The translations under genes were made by a program, and so were the position numbers. Shown here piece by piece: positions 1 to 9,231 of a DNA stretch of 54,578 nucleotides. This stretch comes from Spirochaetales bacterium. Lineage in GTDB: Bacteria; Spirochaetota; Spirochaetia; DSM-2461. Position 1 is the stretch's first letter. Each line of letters opens with the position of its first letter. The DNA is taken from positions 1-54,578 of the forward strand of contig JAKSCK010000079.1 in the NCBI GenBank assembly GCA_022360655.1, read 5' to 3'. Below the pieces are notes generated by a model. That model saw only the letters and a list, made by a program, of their open reading frames with translations, was not told where the DNA came from and searched no databases.

Positions 1-791
1 CGGCGGCGATTGGCATAGATTTGAATTCCCTGTCTATCCCGCCGTGAAGATTCTGGACGGGCATGAACCATGATGAGCTTAAAACCATTGCCATCCACTT
101 CTGTTTGCCACCATGCAGCCTCAGGAGCCAGTCTTGGCCAGGCAGCCTTTACACGGTCAATATGCCGTCCTGGTGGAAAGAATTGTTTGAGTTTCCCTTC
201 ACGAAAGAGACGAAAACTCACCTCTGGATGGGCGGCCGCTTTTTCCATAAAAATGCGGGTGCAAAGACGCGTTTCAGCCTGGGCACTTTTGAGAAAACGG
301 CGGCGGGCTGGCATGTTGTAGAATAAATCTTTCATGGACACGGAGGTTCCGGGAGCAGCCGGATGACCTTCAATTCCCAGGGACTTGCCTCCTTGTATGG
401 AAAGGCGAAGTCCTTCACGTCCCTGGGATGTGAGAATCTCAAGTCGGGCACAAGCGGCAATGCTGGCCAGGGCTTCTCCTCGAAATCCTAAGGTGCGTGC
501 AGATTCTAAATCTTCCACACTGGAAATTTTGCTTGTGGCATGAGGCAGCCAGCAAACTTCCAGATCGTCCTTGTCCATTCCACAGCCATCATCGGAGACT
601 GTGACCTCATCAATCCCTCCCCCCTGAAGGGAGAGGTCAATGCTGGACGCTCCAGAATCTATGGCATTATCCAAAAGTTCTCGGACCGTTGCATACGGGC
701 GATCAATCACCTCACCTGCAGCGATTTTACGGGCCACATGCTCTGGTAAAACACGAACTTGAGGGGCTCTTTGCTTTTCAGTGCTCTTCAC
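1..791 (-). CDS. mutL: DNA mismatch repair protein MutL, N-terminal part (gene runs off the left edge)
   Basis: MutL is the GHKL-family ATPase that couples MutS mismatch recognition to downstream repair factors in the cytoplasm. About 263 codons read open on the minus strand to the window edge. The ATP-binding motifs are in order: ARKIAAGEVIDRP (residues ~20-32), ELLDNAIDSGA with the catalytic Glu and Asn (~38-48), DDGCGM (~67-72), ATSKI (~85-89) and LGFRGEAL (~101-108). The C-terminal half is not visible, so the endonuclease motif cannot be judged. I chose the GTG at 791: no in-frame ATG is nearby upstream, there is no clear Shine-Dalgarno, and a TATACT -10 box lies 6 nt before it, which suggests a leaderless message. 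It is 44 nt downstream of the barrel-protein gene on the same strand. Confidence 0.96.
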   Translation of the reverse strand, partial: MKSTEKQRAPQVRVLPEHVARKIAAGEVIDRPYATVRELLDNAIDSGASSIDLSLQGGGIDEVTVSDDGCGMDKDDLEVCWLPHATSKISSVEDLESARTLGFRGEALASIAACARLEILTSQGREGLRLSIQGGKSLGIEGHPAAPGTSVSMKDLFYNMPARRRFLKSAQAETRLCTRIFMEKAAAHPEVSFRLFREGKLKQFFPPGRHIDRVKAAWPRLAPEAAWWQTEVDGNGFKLIMVHARPESSRRDRQGIQIYANRR

Positions 792-797
792 ATCCCC

Positions 798-826
798 AGT
801 ATAATCGGGGGTGCATGCTCTCCCAA
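798..826 (-). promoter_or_regulatory. Probable sigma70 promoter of mutL, abutting its start codon
   Basis: On the minus strand TTGGGA (826-821), a 17-nt spacer and TATACT (803-798) are followed after 6 nt by the GTG start of mutL. Transcription would begin at or next to the start codon, giving a leaderless mRNA. Seen in sequence; promoter function is inferred. Confidence 0.55.
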
Positions 827-835
827 GGCCTTGTT

Positions 836-3800
836 CTAGAAGCGCACTTCTATTTCCATGCCCAATTCCCAGGCATTGGTAAAGCCATTGTCATTTCCCC
901 CCAATCCTAGGGCAAGCCAGCCTTTGAAGTGGCCAAGATCATCAAAGACCCAGCGACTCTCGTGATGGAGAATGAACCCCATATCAAAGTTTTGATCCGA
1001 GGGAGCATCTTGCCAGGGGTAGGTTGCTGTGATTTGAAGTCGTTCTGTATTTTCAAGGCGGTGAGAGCGAGGAATGGCCCGCTTGATGAAGGGGAGGCGG
1101 AGCACCTCTCGGCTGGCTGTTTGCCAATCAAAATCAATGCGTCCCTCTTGGATTGTTCGGCGTCGTTTTTCATTCCAATCCCATAGAAGCCGGTGATCAA
1201 GAGTGAGACGTGCATCGCGGTTTGCCCGGAAAGAGGCATTGGCCTGCCAGGAGAATTCGGAAGGTGAAGGAGTATTTCCATTCCGGTCTTTTAAAATCAA
1301 TTGGTAAAGCGAGGAGAGTTCTTCCGTATTGTAGAAGGGGATGAAGGGATAGAGACCAAAGGCACCAAAAAGATTGATGGCAGAAAAAGCCAGTGTGGCA
1401 CGCCATTCATCCTTCCAACCCACCGTGGCCCCTTTTCGTTGGTATTCTCGTTCCATGGACAGTCCTCCAGAAGAGGGCAGGAGTAAGTCCTGCCATCGTC
1501 CTTGGGCAGAACGGGATAAGTCCAGGGAGAACTCGGCCTCATAATCGGCCTCCATGGATTGCTGACTTCCTTGTGTGAAGACTGCAGAATCGGCCTGACC
1601 AAAGAGCTCTCCAAAGGGAACAAAATGGCTGAGAGGAAAAAGGGGAGCGAGGTTCCGAGCAAAGACATTCCAACTATCAAGATAATCTTGGTTCTGTGCT
1701 CCTGGATCCACCTTCTGACGAAGGCTACGACGATAGGCCGGAATCAGACTCCACTCTGAAAATTGCAATGGTAGGGACAGAGTACCTGCCCAATAATTCT
1801 CTTGCACCCAGAGGGGGGATTGGGAGGTTTTCATTCGAAGTGTGGGATCCCATTTGACCGTGACTGGTCCCCAGTGGCCGGCAAGAACAAGTTCATGGTG
1901 AGCCTCTCTGTTGAGTGTGGATGTTTGAGAGGGGGCCAGAAGTGTGAAACCATGAATCCAAGAAGAAAAATAGTTCTGCTCTGATTTGTACTGATCCGTG
2001 GAGAGGATGTAATCCGTTTCTGCTGAAACATCCCACCAATTTCCTCTCCAGCGTGTTGTTCCTCCCCAGCTCTGAATGAGCTGATTTCGCTGGGTGAGGG
2101 CCCGTCCATACACGGAGATGGAACCGGGAGAAAGGGTGAGATTCATGGTGTTTTCCCGGGAAAAATGGCCATCATCACCGCCTGTTCCCAGGGAATGTGA
2201 ATCGGTGATCCAGAACGTGTTGAATCGGGCAGGAATGCGGAGAGTATGACTGCCAGACCACTGCTGGTTGTTTTTTGTCCAGGTTCCGCTCCAATGGGTT
2301 TGAACACCCAATCCCAGAAGGTCGGTTTTGAGCGAAACATCACCACCGGCCGCATAGTTTCCCTGATCCTGGGAAGACACCACCTGTCCTCCGGCGCCAC
2401 GGAGTCGTCCCTTCACCTCAATATTGCCCAGCATGGGGACAGAACCCAATGACCAGAGGTCATCCTGATAGCGCCAAAATCCTTCAACCTCACCATTTCC
2501 TGTGAGGGTGTAGGAGGGATCTCTTAGATGGATTTCATCAAGAAGAATGCTCCCTGAACGAATCCCCACAGTGCTTCCATCGGGAGTGGAACCACGAAGC
2601 ACAATACGGGAAAGCTGATCAATATTGGAATCTGCGGTGACTGTGATGCCTTGTCCAGAGGAACTTGTTGCTCTTTGGGTGCTCAAATCCAGAGTGATGC
2701 GCTGCCAACCTGTGGGAGCCGATGAATCCCAAGAAAGAACATAGCCTTTCCCCTGATCATCGGAAATCTCTAAGGAGAGTGGGCCCACCCCATCATCATC
2801 CTTCAGATAGAATCGCAAACTTCGGTAAGCCTGGGCTGGAACTGGAGAAAACCAGGATGAGGCTTCCCATCGAGTGGCAGCACCAAGGGCACTTCCACCG
2901 GTTTCTGTTCCCCATCGAATTCTCAATGCCCGGTTTTCTTCATTTTTATCATGAAAGAGTTCATCTGTTTCTGGAAAAGCTGATTTTAACGAGTTGGCTT
3001 CCACTTCATCAGCAGAGACATCCTGGTTTGACGTCAGTCCATCCGATGCATTGCGAACCTCGGTGCGGAAGGCACTCCCATCAAAACGGGGAGGTCCTGC
3101 GAGGAGGCGTCCCGAAACCTCTGAACCACTGGTGTTGGCCACAATCAAGCGATAAGACCGCACGGAGCTGAGGCGCACCCGCTCCGCACTGGTGAGAGGG
3201 ATGCGTAAGGTTTTCCAGGTTCCAGGGTTGGCCCAGGCATCATTGATTTGAGAAGCCGTGAAACTGAGGGCACTGAGTTCCCAAGACAGGGATCGCCCCA
3301 AATCTTTGGGCTGAATTCCTCCATCATTATGATGATCTGCGCTTTCTCCAATCTCACCAATTTCCAAATACACCTGAGGTCTATTCCCATCGGTGTTTTC
3401 TCCCCAGTCTTTGAGAAAGGCAATGGGAATTTCCAAGGCGGTGGAAGCTGAAAGGTTGGGAAGGCTGCGGGAATCGGCAAGGGCATCGGCGGCACTCCAA
3501 TCATCATCATCCAGGGCAAAGCGCAAATCCATCACCCGGGATGTTGGATCCCCAGATCTTCCTGATGCCAAACCAGCCTTGTCCTCCCCTGTGGCCGTGG
3601 CTCCAGTATAGCTGTAATCCCTTAATATTGGTCGTCCAAAACTGTCATAGGTGATGTAATCAAACTGGCTGGAACTCACCCGATTGGGGGGAAGGGAGGA
3701 CAGGGGGGAAGAGGGCGTCTCTACCAATGCTTGGTCAAATAAAGCCAAGGAATATCCCCCTGAATCCATTCCAAACAAACGAAGATTTCCCCCTGTATCC

Positions 3801-5644
3801 GGGGTGGACAGAATCCCCTCTGTGGTGACCGTCACTCCGGCAGAATCCGCCTGCCAATCCAAGGTACTGGCCACAGTGATTTCTCCAGGAGATGTTCCAA
3901 ATTCTTCACTGGTGCGCTTGGTTCCCAGATTCCATCGGAGGCTTTCGGCTAGTTCCCAAGTCAGGCGAGGTGTGAGTTGAAACTGGTTTCCTTGATACAC
4001 ATAAATATCTCCGCCATCCAAATCCAAGGTTTCGGTCCGGTAGCTCACTTCAATCCAATCATCTGCATAGATGAACCGTTGAAATTCGAGCCGACCATCA
4101 TTGGTCACCTGGACGCTGTAATCCCGTACACCATTTACCAATACAATGACAGAACCAGGAACCACCCCTGTACCTAAGGAGTAGGAGGCGTTGGATTCTC
4201 GTATGGCCAGTTGGATGGTTCGAGAAAATGCCGTTTCTTCTGCGCGTCCAGGGCCATAGGCCTGGGGATCCGCTGCGGCAAAGGGATAACGGTTTCCTGG
4301 ATGACGAGAATCGGATCCTGTAGCACCAAAAACGGTCAATGTTTGATCTTCCGTATCCGAGGCAAAACTGTACTCTGGGGATTCTGAGGCCGGATACAAG
4401 GAACCACGCTGCTCAAGCCGTGGAGAGATTCTCCATGTTTCCTCTGGAAGTGGCCGTGATGAAGCATAAAGATTTTGTCGTTCAAAGGGCGTGAATCGCC
4501 CCGGTTCATAGAGAATCAGGGCTGAGTTTCCTTCGATGGTGACCTGTGAGGTCACGCTGTAATCACGACCTGCTGGATCATAAACATCCACCTCATTCCA
4601 ATCAAAATCAATCAGGTTGGAATCCTGACCACCCCAAGCCTCAAAATCTGGCTGGAGAGAGGCATTGGCTGGTACCACAAAATTTCGGCCCAAACTGGCC
4701 GCCCCCACATCGGTTCCATTCACCTCATAGAACATCAGCACCCGGCCAGTCGCGGATTCTGAAAGGGTGAGTAAGCCGTTTTCCTCATCCAGAAAATACT
4801 CCCCGTCTTCTCCTCTCCGATAGGGGCGCGTTCCCGATAAACCATCTGTACCTGTTAAGCTTCCTTGGGAATCTTCAAAATACACCACGGCATTTTCAAT
4901 TCCATCTCCTGAATCGGGCAGAATGAAGGCCCTTCCCTCAAGGAAATCCGAAAGAGCCAATTCTTCTACTCTCACCTCATAGGCTCCCTCAAAAATTTTC
5001 TCTTGAGGTGAGGTGGCATCAAAGCGAATCAAAGCTTCATGGCGCGATTTTGGTGTGGAAAAAACGGCCGACAATCCTGGAGCATTGTACTGCGGTGTGC
5101 TCACATCAATACCGGCATAGGATGTGGCGCCAATTCCAGCATTCCCCACCACCACCTCTTCCACCACAGATCCTGGAGTTCCCACATAACCAGCGCGATA
5201 GGTGTTTCGGTCAAATCCCTCTAAGAAAGTGGCTTCGACAAACCATTGATTGGCCAGCCAAAGACTAAAGGTTAAATCCGGCTCTTGGGTGAATGCGGTT
5301 CCTCGGTTCAGACCATTGAATTGATTTTCTGCAGTTTTTTTGCCAAAACTCCCCCCGGTCACAAAGCCCAGGCGCCAATACCCATCCCAAAAAACATCCA
5401 CATCGGCATCACCCAAACGGAAATCCAAAAGATAGGGGGAGGCCTCTTGGGTGGCAGTGGGCGTTTCTGATTCTTTATCGACCCCGCCATTCGATGGCGG
5501 GGTGGGGGAATTGGGAATGGCATCCCTTGGTGAATTCTTTTCAAGCATGGAAGAGCTTTGAGCTGATGCTTTAGGAACAACTCCAAGGCCCATTATGGCG
5601 GCTGAGATGATGAAAATAGAAATAAATCGTGCAAGCCGGAGCAT
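836..5644 (-). CDS. Giant exported outer-membrane beta-barrel protein, SprA-like in layout
   Basis: About 1600 residues. The N-terminus is a signal peptide (hydrophobic FISIFIISAAIMGLGVV, then ASAQ). A low-complexity Ser/Pro-rich linker follows, then a long chain of beta-rich segments with alternating polar and aromatic residues. Two sandwich-like domains with paired Trp and RSLRFYLKDDDG-type strands lie roughly at residues 690-1040. The last third is dominated by amphipathic strands and ends in EVRF, a terminal Phe typical of proteins inserted by the BAM complex. Length, internal domains and barrel remind me of SprA, the Bacteroidota type IX secretion translocon, but I cannot prove homology by eye. 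It is not LptD or BamA by any motif I can see. Start: the ATG at 5644 lies 6 nt after a TATAAT box; ATG 5650 is the alternative, and neither has a Shine-Dalgarno. Confidence 0.75.
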   Translation of the reverse strand: MLRLARFISIFIISAAIMGLGVVPKASAQSSSMLEKNSPRDAIPNSPTPPSNGGVDKESETPTATQEASPYLLDFRLGDADVDVFWDGYWRLGFVTGGSFGKKTAENQFNGLNRGTAFTQEPDLTFSLWLANQWFVEATFLEGFDRNTYRAGYVGTPGSVVEEVVVGNAGIGATSYAGIDVSTPQYNAPGLSAVFSTPKSRHEALIRFDATSPQEKIFEGAYEVRVEELALSDFLEGRAFILPDSGDGIENAVVYFEDSQGSLTGTDGLSGTRPYRRGEDGEYFLDEENGLLTLSESATGRVLMFYEVNGTDVGAASLGRNFVVPANASLQPDFEAWGGQDSNLIDFDWNEVDVYDPAGRDYSVTSQVTIEGNSALILYEPGRFTPFERQNLYASSRPLPEETWRISPRLEQRGSLYPASESPEYSFASDTEDQTLTVFGATGSDSRHPGNRYPFAAADPQAYGPGRAEETAFSRTIQLAIRESNASYSLGTGVVPGSVIVLVNGVRDYSVQVTNDGRLEFQRFIYADDWIEVSYRTETLDLDGGDIYVYQGNQFQLTPRLTWELAESLRWNLGTKRTSEEFGTSPGEITVASTLDWQADSAGVTVTTEGILSTPDTGGNLRLFGMDSGGYSLALFDQALVETPSSPLSSLPPNRVSSSQFDYITYDSFGRPILRDYSYTGATATGEDKAGLASGRSGDPTSRVMDLRFALDDDDWSAADALADSRSLPNLSASTALEIPIAFLKDWGENTDGNRPQVYLEIGEIGESADHHNDGGIQPKDLGRSLSWELSALSFTASQINDAWANPGTWKTLRIPLTSAERVRLSSVRSYRLIVANTSGSEVSGRLLAGPPRFDGSAFRTEVRNASDGLTSNQDVSADEVEANSLKSAFPETDELFHDKNEENRALRIRWGTETGGSALGAATRWEASSWFSPVPAQAYRSLRFYLKDDDGVGPLSLEISDDQGKGYVLSWDSSAPTGWQRITLDLSTQRATSSSGQGITVTADSNIDQLSRIVLRGSTPDGSTVGIRSGSILLDEIHLRDPSYTLTGNGEVEGFWRYQDDLWSLGSVPMLGNIEVKGRLRGAGGQVVSSQDQGNYAAGGDVSLKTDLLGLGVQTHWSGTWTKNNQQWSGSHTLRIPARFNTFWITDSHSLGTGGDDGHFSRENTMNLTLSPGSISVYGRALTQRNQLIQSWGGTTRWRGNWWDVSAETDYILSTDQYKSEQNYFSSWIHGFTLLAPSQTSTLNREAHHELVLAGHWGPVTVKWDPTLRMKTSQSPLWVQENYWAGTLSLPLQFSEWSLIPAYRRSLRQKVDPGAQNQDYLDSWNVFARNLAPLFPLSHFVPFGELFGQADSAVFTQGSQQSMEADYEAEFSLDLSRSAQGRWQDLLLPSSGGLSMEREYQRKGATVGWKDEWRATLAFSAINLFGAFGLYPFIPFYNTEELSSLYQLILKDRNGNTPSPSEFSWQANASFRANRDARLTLDHRLLWDWNEKRRRTIQEGRIDFDWQTASREVLRLPFIKRAIPRSHRLENTERLQITATYPWQDAPSDQNFDMGFILHHESRWVFDDLGHFKGWLALGLGGNDNGFTNAWELGMEIEVRF

Positions 5645-5650
5645 CCGCAT

Positions 5651-5681
5651 ATTATATTGACATGGAACGCCGGAAAGCCAA
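5651..5681 (-). promoter_or_regulatory. Probable promoter of the giant barrel protein (consensus TATAAT at the start codon)
   Basis: A perfect TATAAT on the minus strand (5656-5651) ends 6 nt before the ATG at 5644. The best -35 candidate is TTGGCT (5681-5676) with a long 19-nt spacer. Spacing again predicts a leaderless transcript. The same AT-rich patch also offers a plus-strand -10 (TATATT, about 5652-5657) for the divergent gene at 5729. Confidence 0.5.
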
Positions 5682-5728
5682 AGCACGTCCTTGCAAAGTT
5701 TCACGAGTCGGCCGGCAAAGCGGGGTTT

Positions 5729-6661
5729 ATGAGCACAGAATTGGAACGGGCCAGCGCCTTTGTGGGGAGGTTATGGGAGAATCCAACCCTCTCAGGACTC
5801 TCTCCCCTCCAGCGGGAAGAGCAACTGATTCAGTTTCTTGAAATCAACAATTCCACACTTTTACCCACACTCACCTCTCCAGCCTTCTTTCCTAATCAAA
5901 GTTGGCATAAAATTCGAACCCTTCTTCTTCAAGCTCTTTCAAATCGAACCAATACCGCTCTTTCACCGCTGTTTGATGCCGTGTTACAGCGAAAAATCAA
6001 TTTTCATTTTGTGGCCAACTTAGAACCCAAACGTGCACCTCATCCTGATCGTGTCAGAAAATCCATGGCACAATTCCTTCGTACTCTTGCGAGTCGTCCA
6101 GATTCCCGATCCGAGCTCACAGGTCCCTTGATGGGCGTGGGAACTGGACTCATTGATAAATACATTGGACGAATCTTTGAACGCCAGCGATACATAGGTT
6201 TTGAGTTGAGGAAGGTGCAACGTCTTAAACTGGAAGCTCCTGATGTGGCGGATTTAGTGAAGGCCACCATGCTGATTCGTCCAGCCATTCTGTATTTTTC
6301 GCCTGATGAAGGAGGTGGGGGACATGCCCGCAATGTGGAGCATGTGTCTCCGGCTTTTGCGGCCAAGGCGGCCTCCTCTGTGGCTCAGGCCCTCCCTCTC
6401 ATGCCTGCTGATGTGGTGTCGGCAGCCACCCATAGTGCCCTCTCTTTTCAAGACAATCCTCATCTGGAATGTTCCTCGCGTCTTGCGGCTGTTTTTGCCC
6501 ACCGATGTCGGCATATGCGTCCAGGAATGCGAGTGGATCGAGGGGCCGAATCGTCAGACAAAAGCTGGTTCAGTGTGGCTCGCAAAAATTACAAATTTTA
6601 TGGTTTTGATTTAGACATGCTTGTGGAATTGCATAGCATAGCCACAGAGAATGGATGGTGA
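5729..6661 (+). CDS. Conserved-looking hypothetical protein, first gene of a three-gene operon
   Basis: I do not recognise this 310-residue protein. It has no signal peptide and no convincing membrane segment, so it is probably cytoplasmic. It is rich in Arg, Leu and Ala and mostly helical in appearance. Noticeable stretches are a Gly-rich PDEGGGGHARN loop (~residues 190-210 of the long reading) followed by an Ala-rich helix, and a His/Cys-containing HLECSSRLAAVFAHRCRH segment that could bind metal, though no standard motif fits. The reading frame stays open upstream to a TTG at 5657, but the ATG at 5729 is the first ATG and avoids overlap with the divergent gene's promoter. It ends 4 nt before the next gene, implying cotranscription with the voltage-sensor-like protein. 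Confidence 0.7.
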   Translation: MSTELERASAFVGRLWENPTLSGLSPLQREEQLIQFLEINNSTLLPTLTSPAFFPNQSWHKIRTLLLQALSNRTNTALSPLFDAVLQRKINFHFVANLEPKRAPHPDRVRKSMAQFLRTLASRPDSRSELTGPLMGVGTGLIDKYIGRIFERQRYIGFELRKVQRLKLEAPDVADLVKATMLIRPAILYFSPDEGGGGHARNVEHVSPAFAAKAASSVAQALPLMPADVVSAATHSALSFQDNPHLECSSRLAAVFAHRCRHMRPGMRVDRGAESSDKSWFSVARKNYKFYGFDLDMLVELHSIATENGW

Positions 6662-6665
6662 GGTG

Positions 6666-7781
6666 ATGAAAAAACGATTACAAAGCACGTTTGAGGGAAT
6701 CGTGACCCTTGCGATCATTTTGGTGCTCTTGCAAACCATAGTGGAAGATCTTTTGGTGATGGGAGGAGCCCCATGGACCATCCGACGATTCTTTGTTTTC
6801 TCTGGCTTTCTGTTTGATTTATTTTTTACAGTGGAGTTTTTGATTCGGGGCTGGAATGCGCTGATGAAACGGAATTTTTCCCATTACATTTTCCGGGAGA
6901 ATGGCTGGGTGGATTTTGTGGCTTCCGTTCCCTTGTTGATTTTCACCTCAGGACCAGAGTTCTTTGCCCTGTTGGATGGCGCGGCTTTTGCCGGTGCAGG
7001 TGTTTTTGTGGGACTCTTAAAGGTGGTGAAAGCGGTTCGAATGGCCCGGGTTCTCCGTCTGCTGCGTCTTCTTAAAATCTTTAAACGCATTCGCTTTGCA
7101 GATTCCACCATGGTGCAGCGTCATACTGTTCGTATTGTCACAACGGCCACGGCCGCGCTCATTTTCTCTGCAACGGTTGTAGGAATGATTTTTGCCCTTG
7201 CTGGTGGAGATGGACCTGAGGAGGCCTGGCGTGCTCATCAAGAGGCACAGATGATGGGAATGTTTGGAGAAAAGAACACACGAACGGCTGAGGACATGAT
7301 GGATTGGGCTCAGCATACTCCTGGTGTAATCCTTCTCAAGGATGGGGAGGATGTACTCTTTTCTCCCTATGAGCCGATTCAGCTTGAAACAATGTTTGGC
7401 CCCTCCGATTTTGCCACAGAACGGATGGGATCGTTGCGAATCTGGTTTGACCTGAGGCCAGCTGCAGTGGGACAGTCCCGACTGAATCTGATTGTGTTTC
7501 TTTCTTCTCTTGCTGTGGTTTTTGCTTTGATGCTGTCCTACAGTCCGCATTTTGCCATCACAGTGAGTGACCCCGTGAATGTGATGATTCGGGGAATGGG
7601 TGAAAGGAGTTATAATCTGGAGGTGAGCATTCCAGAGGCCTTGGCCCAGGATGATGTGTTTCGACTGGCCCAGCTCTACAATGATGAATTTCTCCCACTC
7701 AAAGGCCGTAGTGCCCTAGAAGAACGGGGTGGGCAATTGGATATTTCGCTAGACGACATTGGTGATCTTCTGAAACCATGA
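6666..7781 (+). CDS. Voltage-sensor-like (S1-S6) membrane protein lacking a K+ selectivity filter
   Basis: A 371-residue inner-membrane protein. Helices: S1 (VTLAIILVLLQTIVEDLLV), S2 (FLFDLFFTVEFLIRGW), S3 beginning NGWVDFVASVPLLIF, and a basic S4-like helix VRMARVLRLLRLLKIFKRI with Arg at about every third position. A fifth helix at ~150-175 (TATAALIFSATVVGMIFAL) follows. Then comes ~100 residues of soluble, probably periplasmic, sequence and a sixth helix (LIVFLSSLAVVFALML) leading into a HAMP-like tail (SDPVNVMIRGMGER). There is no TVGYG or NaChBac-type pore loop. This fits a voltage-sensor module used as a sensor, or a divergent ion channel. ATG 6666 has GGATGG 7 nt upstream; ATG 6651 is possible but has no good ribosome site. 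Confidence 0.8.
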   Translation: MKKRLQSTFEGIVTLAIILVLLQTIVEDLLVMGGAPWTIRRFFVFSGFLFDLFFTVEFLIRGWNALMKRNFSHYIFRENGWVDFVASVPLLIFTSGPEFFALLDGAAFAGAGVFVGLLKVVKAVRMARVLRLLRLLKIFKRIRFADSTMVQRHTVRIVTTATAALIFSATVVGMIFALAGGDGPEEAWRAHQEAQMMGMFGEKNTRTAEDMMDWAQHTPGVILLKDGEDVLFSPYEPIQLETMFGPSDFATERMGSLRIWFDLRPAAVGQSRLNLIVFLSSLAVVFALMLSYSPHFAITVSDPVNVMIRGMGERSYNLEVSIPEALAQDDVFRLAQLYNDEFLPLKGRSALEERGGQLDISLDDIGDLLKP

Positions 7782-7785
7782 GGTC

Positions 7786-8325
7786 ATGATGTACCGTATT
7801 GCCCTGATTCTTCTTCTTATACCTCCCGTGCTGTTTGCTCAAGCCACTTCGGTCACCCGGTGGAAAAGCTTTATTGAATGGAACACGGCTTCCGCTGAGC
7901 TTCCTGAAGAGGAAGTGATGGGGCTTCTTGCGAATCAAAGGAACCCTGATGGACGATGGGTTGAGGTGCTCCAATCTTGTGAAGAGATTGTGGGAGCCTT
8001 GAGTGAGGGGCAAATCCCGGTTGATCAGTTTTGGTCGGTTCGCCAGCTTCCCCTGGAGAAGTCGTTTTCTCTGGTGGTGAACGAGGGCGAGAAAAGGAAT
8101 TGGGACGTGATGTATGGTCGTCCTCAGCGTCAGGGGGAGAGAGCAGAAGTTCCACTTCGCATCACCGAGGATGACACACGCCGTTATGGGGTGGCTTACT
8201 TTATGTTTGAAGAGGGACAATGGCGTTTAGACCAATGGACGGTGGATTTACGTCCCTCTTCAGTACTCATCAATGAGGACAATCAAGCTCCCAACCCCGA
8301 CCTTGAGGACAACACTCTTGGTTGA
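7786..8325 (+). CDS. Small exported hypothetical protein
   Basis: 179 residues with an N-terminal signal peptide (MMYRIALILLLIPPVLFAQA; cleavage likely after the Ala-Gln-Ala region) and no further membrane span. It is therefore probably periplasmic. The mature part is rich in Glu, Trp and Arg and ends in an acidic tail. I recognise no family. It begins 4 nt after the voltage-sensor-like gene, so the two are almost certainly cotranscribed, and it may be a periplasmic partner of that protein's ~100-residue external loop. The alternative start ATG 7789 has better spacing from the GAGG at 7780-7783. The stop is followed 21 nt later by the convergent end of the nitroreductase gene. Confidence 0.72.
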   Translation: MMYRIALILLLIPPVLFAQATSVTRWKSFIEWNTASAELPEEEVMGLLANQRNPDGRWVEVLQSCEEIVGALSEGQIPVDQFWSVRQLPLEKSFSLVVNEGEKRNWDVMYGRPQRQGERAEVPLRITEDDTRRYGVAYFMFEEGQWRLDQWTVDLRPSSVLINEDNQAPNPDLEDNTLG

Positions 8326-8346
8326 ATAGGGCTGGGAGGGGTCGGT

Positions 8347-9141
8347 TTAAGTACGAGTAACCTGACCGTCACACCATTCTTTGAGACCTTTTCGAAATGA
8401 CCGTGTGAGTTCTACGGCAAAATCCGTCCCAATTTTTTTGAGATAGAGGTGCTGGCCAAAGTTTTCCGCCCCTTTGATGTAACGAGCAGAAAGGTGCTCT
8501 TCGTTTTTGGCATAGAGCTGTTTCAGTTCTTCGGGTGTGAGGCGCTTATAGCGATTGTTATGCACGACAAATTCTTGATCAATTCGCGGTGTCTTTGGTC
8601 CTTTGGGAGCCTTTTTAGGGTAACCCGCAATGAGCATGGTGACGGGGAAACACCAGGGAGGGAAATCCAACAGTTCTCGATGGATTTCTACATTTTCGAT
8701 GATGTCACCGATGTAACAGGAACCCATCCCCAAGGCTTCTGCTGCCACAACGGCATTCTGAGCAGCCACAATGGCATCATTGGCGGCCAGTAAAAATTCC
8801 CCTTCTGCCGGGGTGTGGAATTCCCGAGATTCCCGTTCACAGAGTTTGGGAACATCGCATTGGGTGAAATAATCATAGAGGCGGTGGAGGTCGGCTAGAA
8901 ACACCCAAACAAGGGGGGCACGAGCAATCATGGGTTGATGATCACAGGTGATGGCCAAACGATCTTTGATTTCTTGGTTGGTGACTTCAATGATGCTGTA
9001 ATTCATCAGATTTCCCGCACTGGGGGCTCTGAGGGTGGCCTGAATGAGGGCTTCTCTCACCTCTTGGGTGATGGGAGCATCGGAGAAGAGACGAAGGGAT
9101 CGGCGTTCTTCTAAAAGCTGAAGAGTTTCATGATGCGGCAT
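8347..9141 (-). CDS. Nitroreductase-family (FMN-dependent) oxidoreductase
   Basis: 264 residues. Members of this family bind FMN and use NAD(P)H to reduce nitro compounds, quinones or flavins. Family signatures are visible: ERRSLRLFSDAPI near the N-terminus (the Arg-x-x-R-x-F FMN-phosphate contact), RAPSAGNLMNYS (~40), and ALGMGSCYIGDI (~140) that contributes the flavin loop. IAGYPKKAPKGPKTPR follows at ~190. The C-terminal ~70 residues extend past the usual NfsA/NfsB core and are basic, which may be a subfamily-specific lid. The ATG at 9141 has AAGGAA 7-8 nt upstream. It is a stand-alone gene, convergent with the operon at 5729-8325. The substrate cannot be deduced. Confidence 0.88.
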   Translation of the reverse strand: MPHHETLQLLEERRSLRLFSDAPITQEVREALIQATLRAPSAGNLMNYSIIEVTNQEIKDRLAITCDHQPMIARAPLVWVFLADLHRLYDYFTQCDVPKLCERESREFHTPAEGEFLLAANDAIVAAQNAVVAAEALGMGSCYIGDIIENVEIHRELLDFPPWCFPVTMLIAGYPKKAPKGPKTPRIDQEFVVHNNRYKRLTPEELKQLYAKNEEHLSARYIKGAENFGQHLYLKKIGTDFAVELTRSFRKGLKEWCDGQVTRT

Positions 9142-9231
9142 GATTTGTTCCTTGTATTGGAACCCTTTGCTCTCCTTAAATGGCTTGTCACAAAGGGATC
9201 CATCCATTCCAACGTGCTGGACTTTCGGAAA

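Noticed and set aside
63..326. Open frame of 87 codons on the plus strand over mutL
   Set aside because: It is antisense to clear MutL coding sequence, has no ribosome site and no family resemblance.
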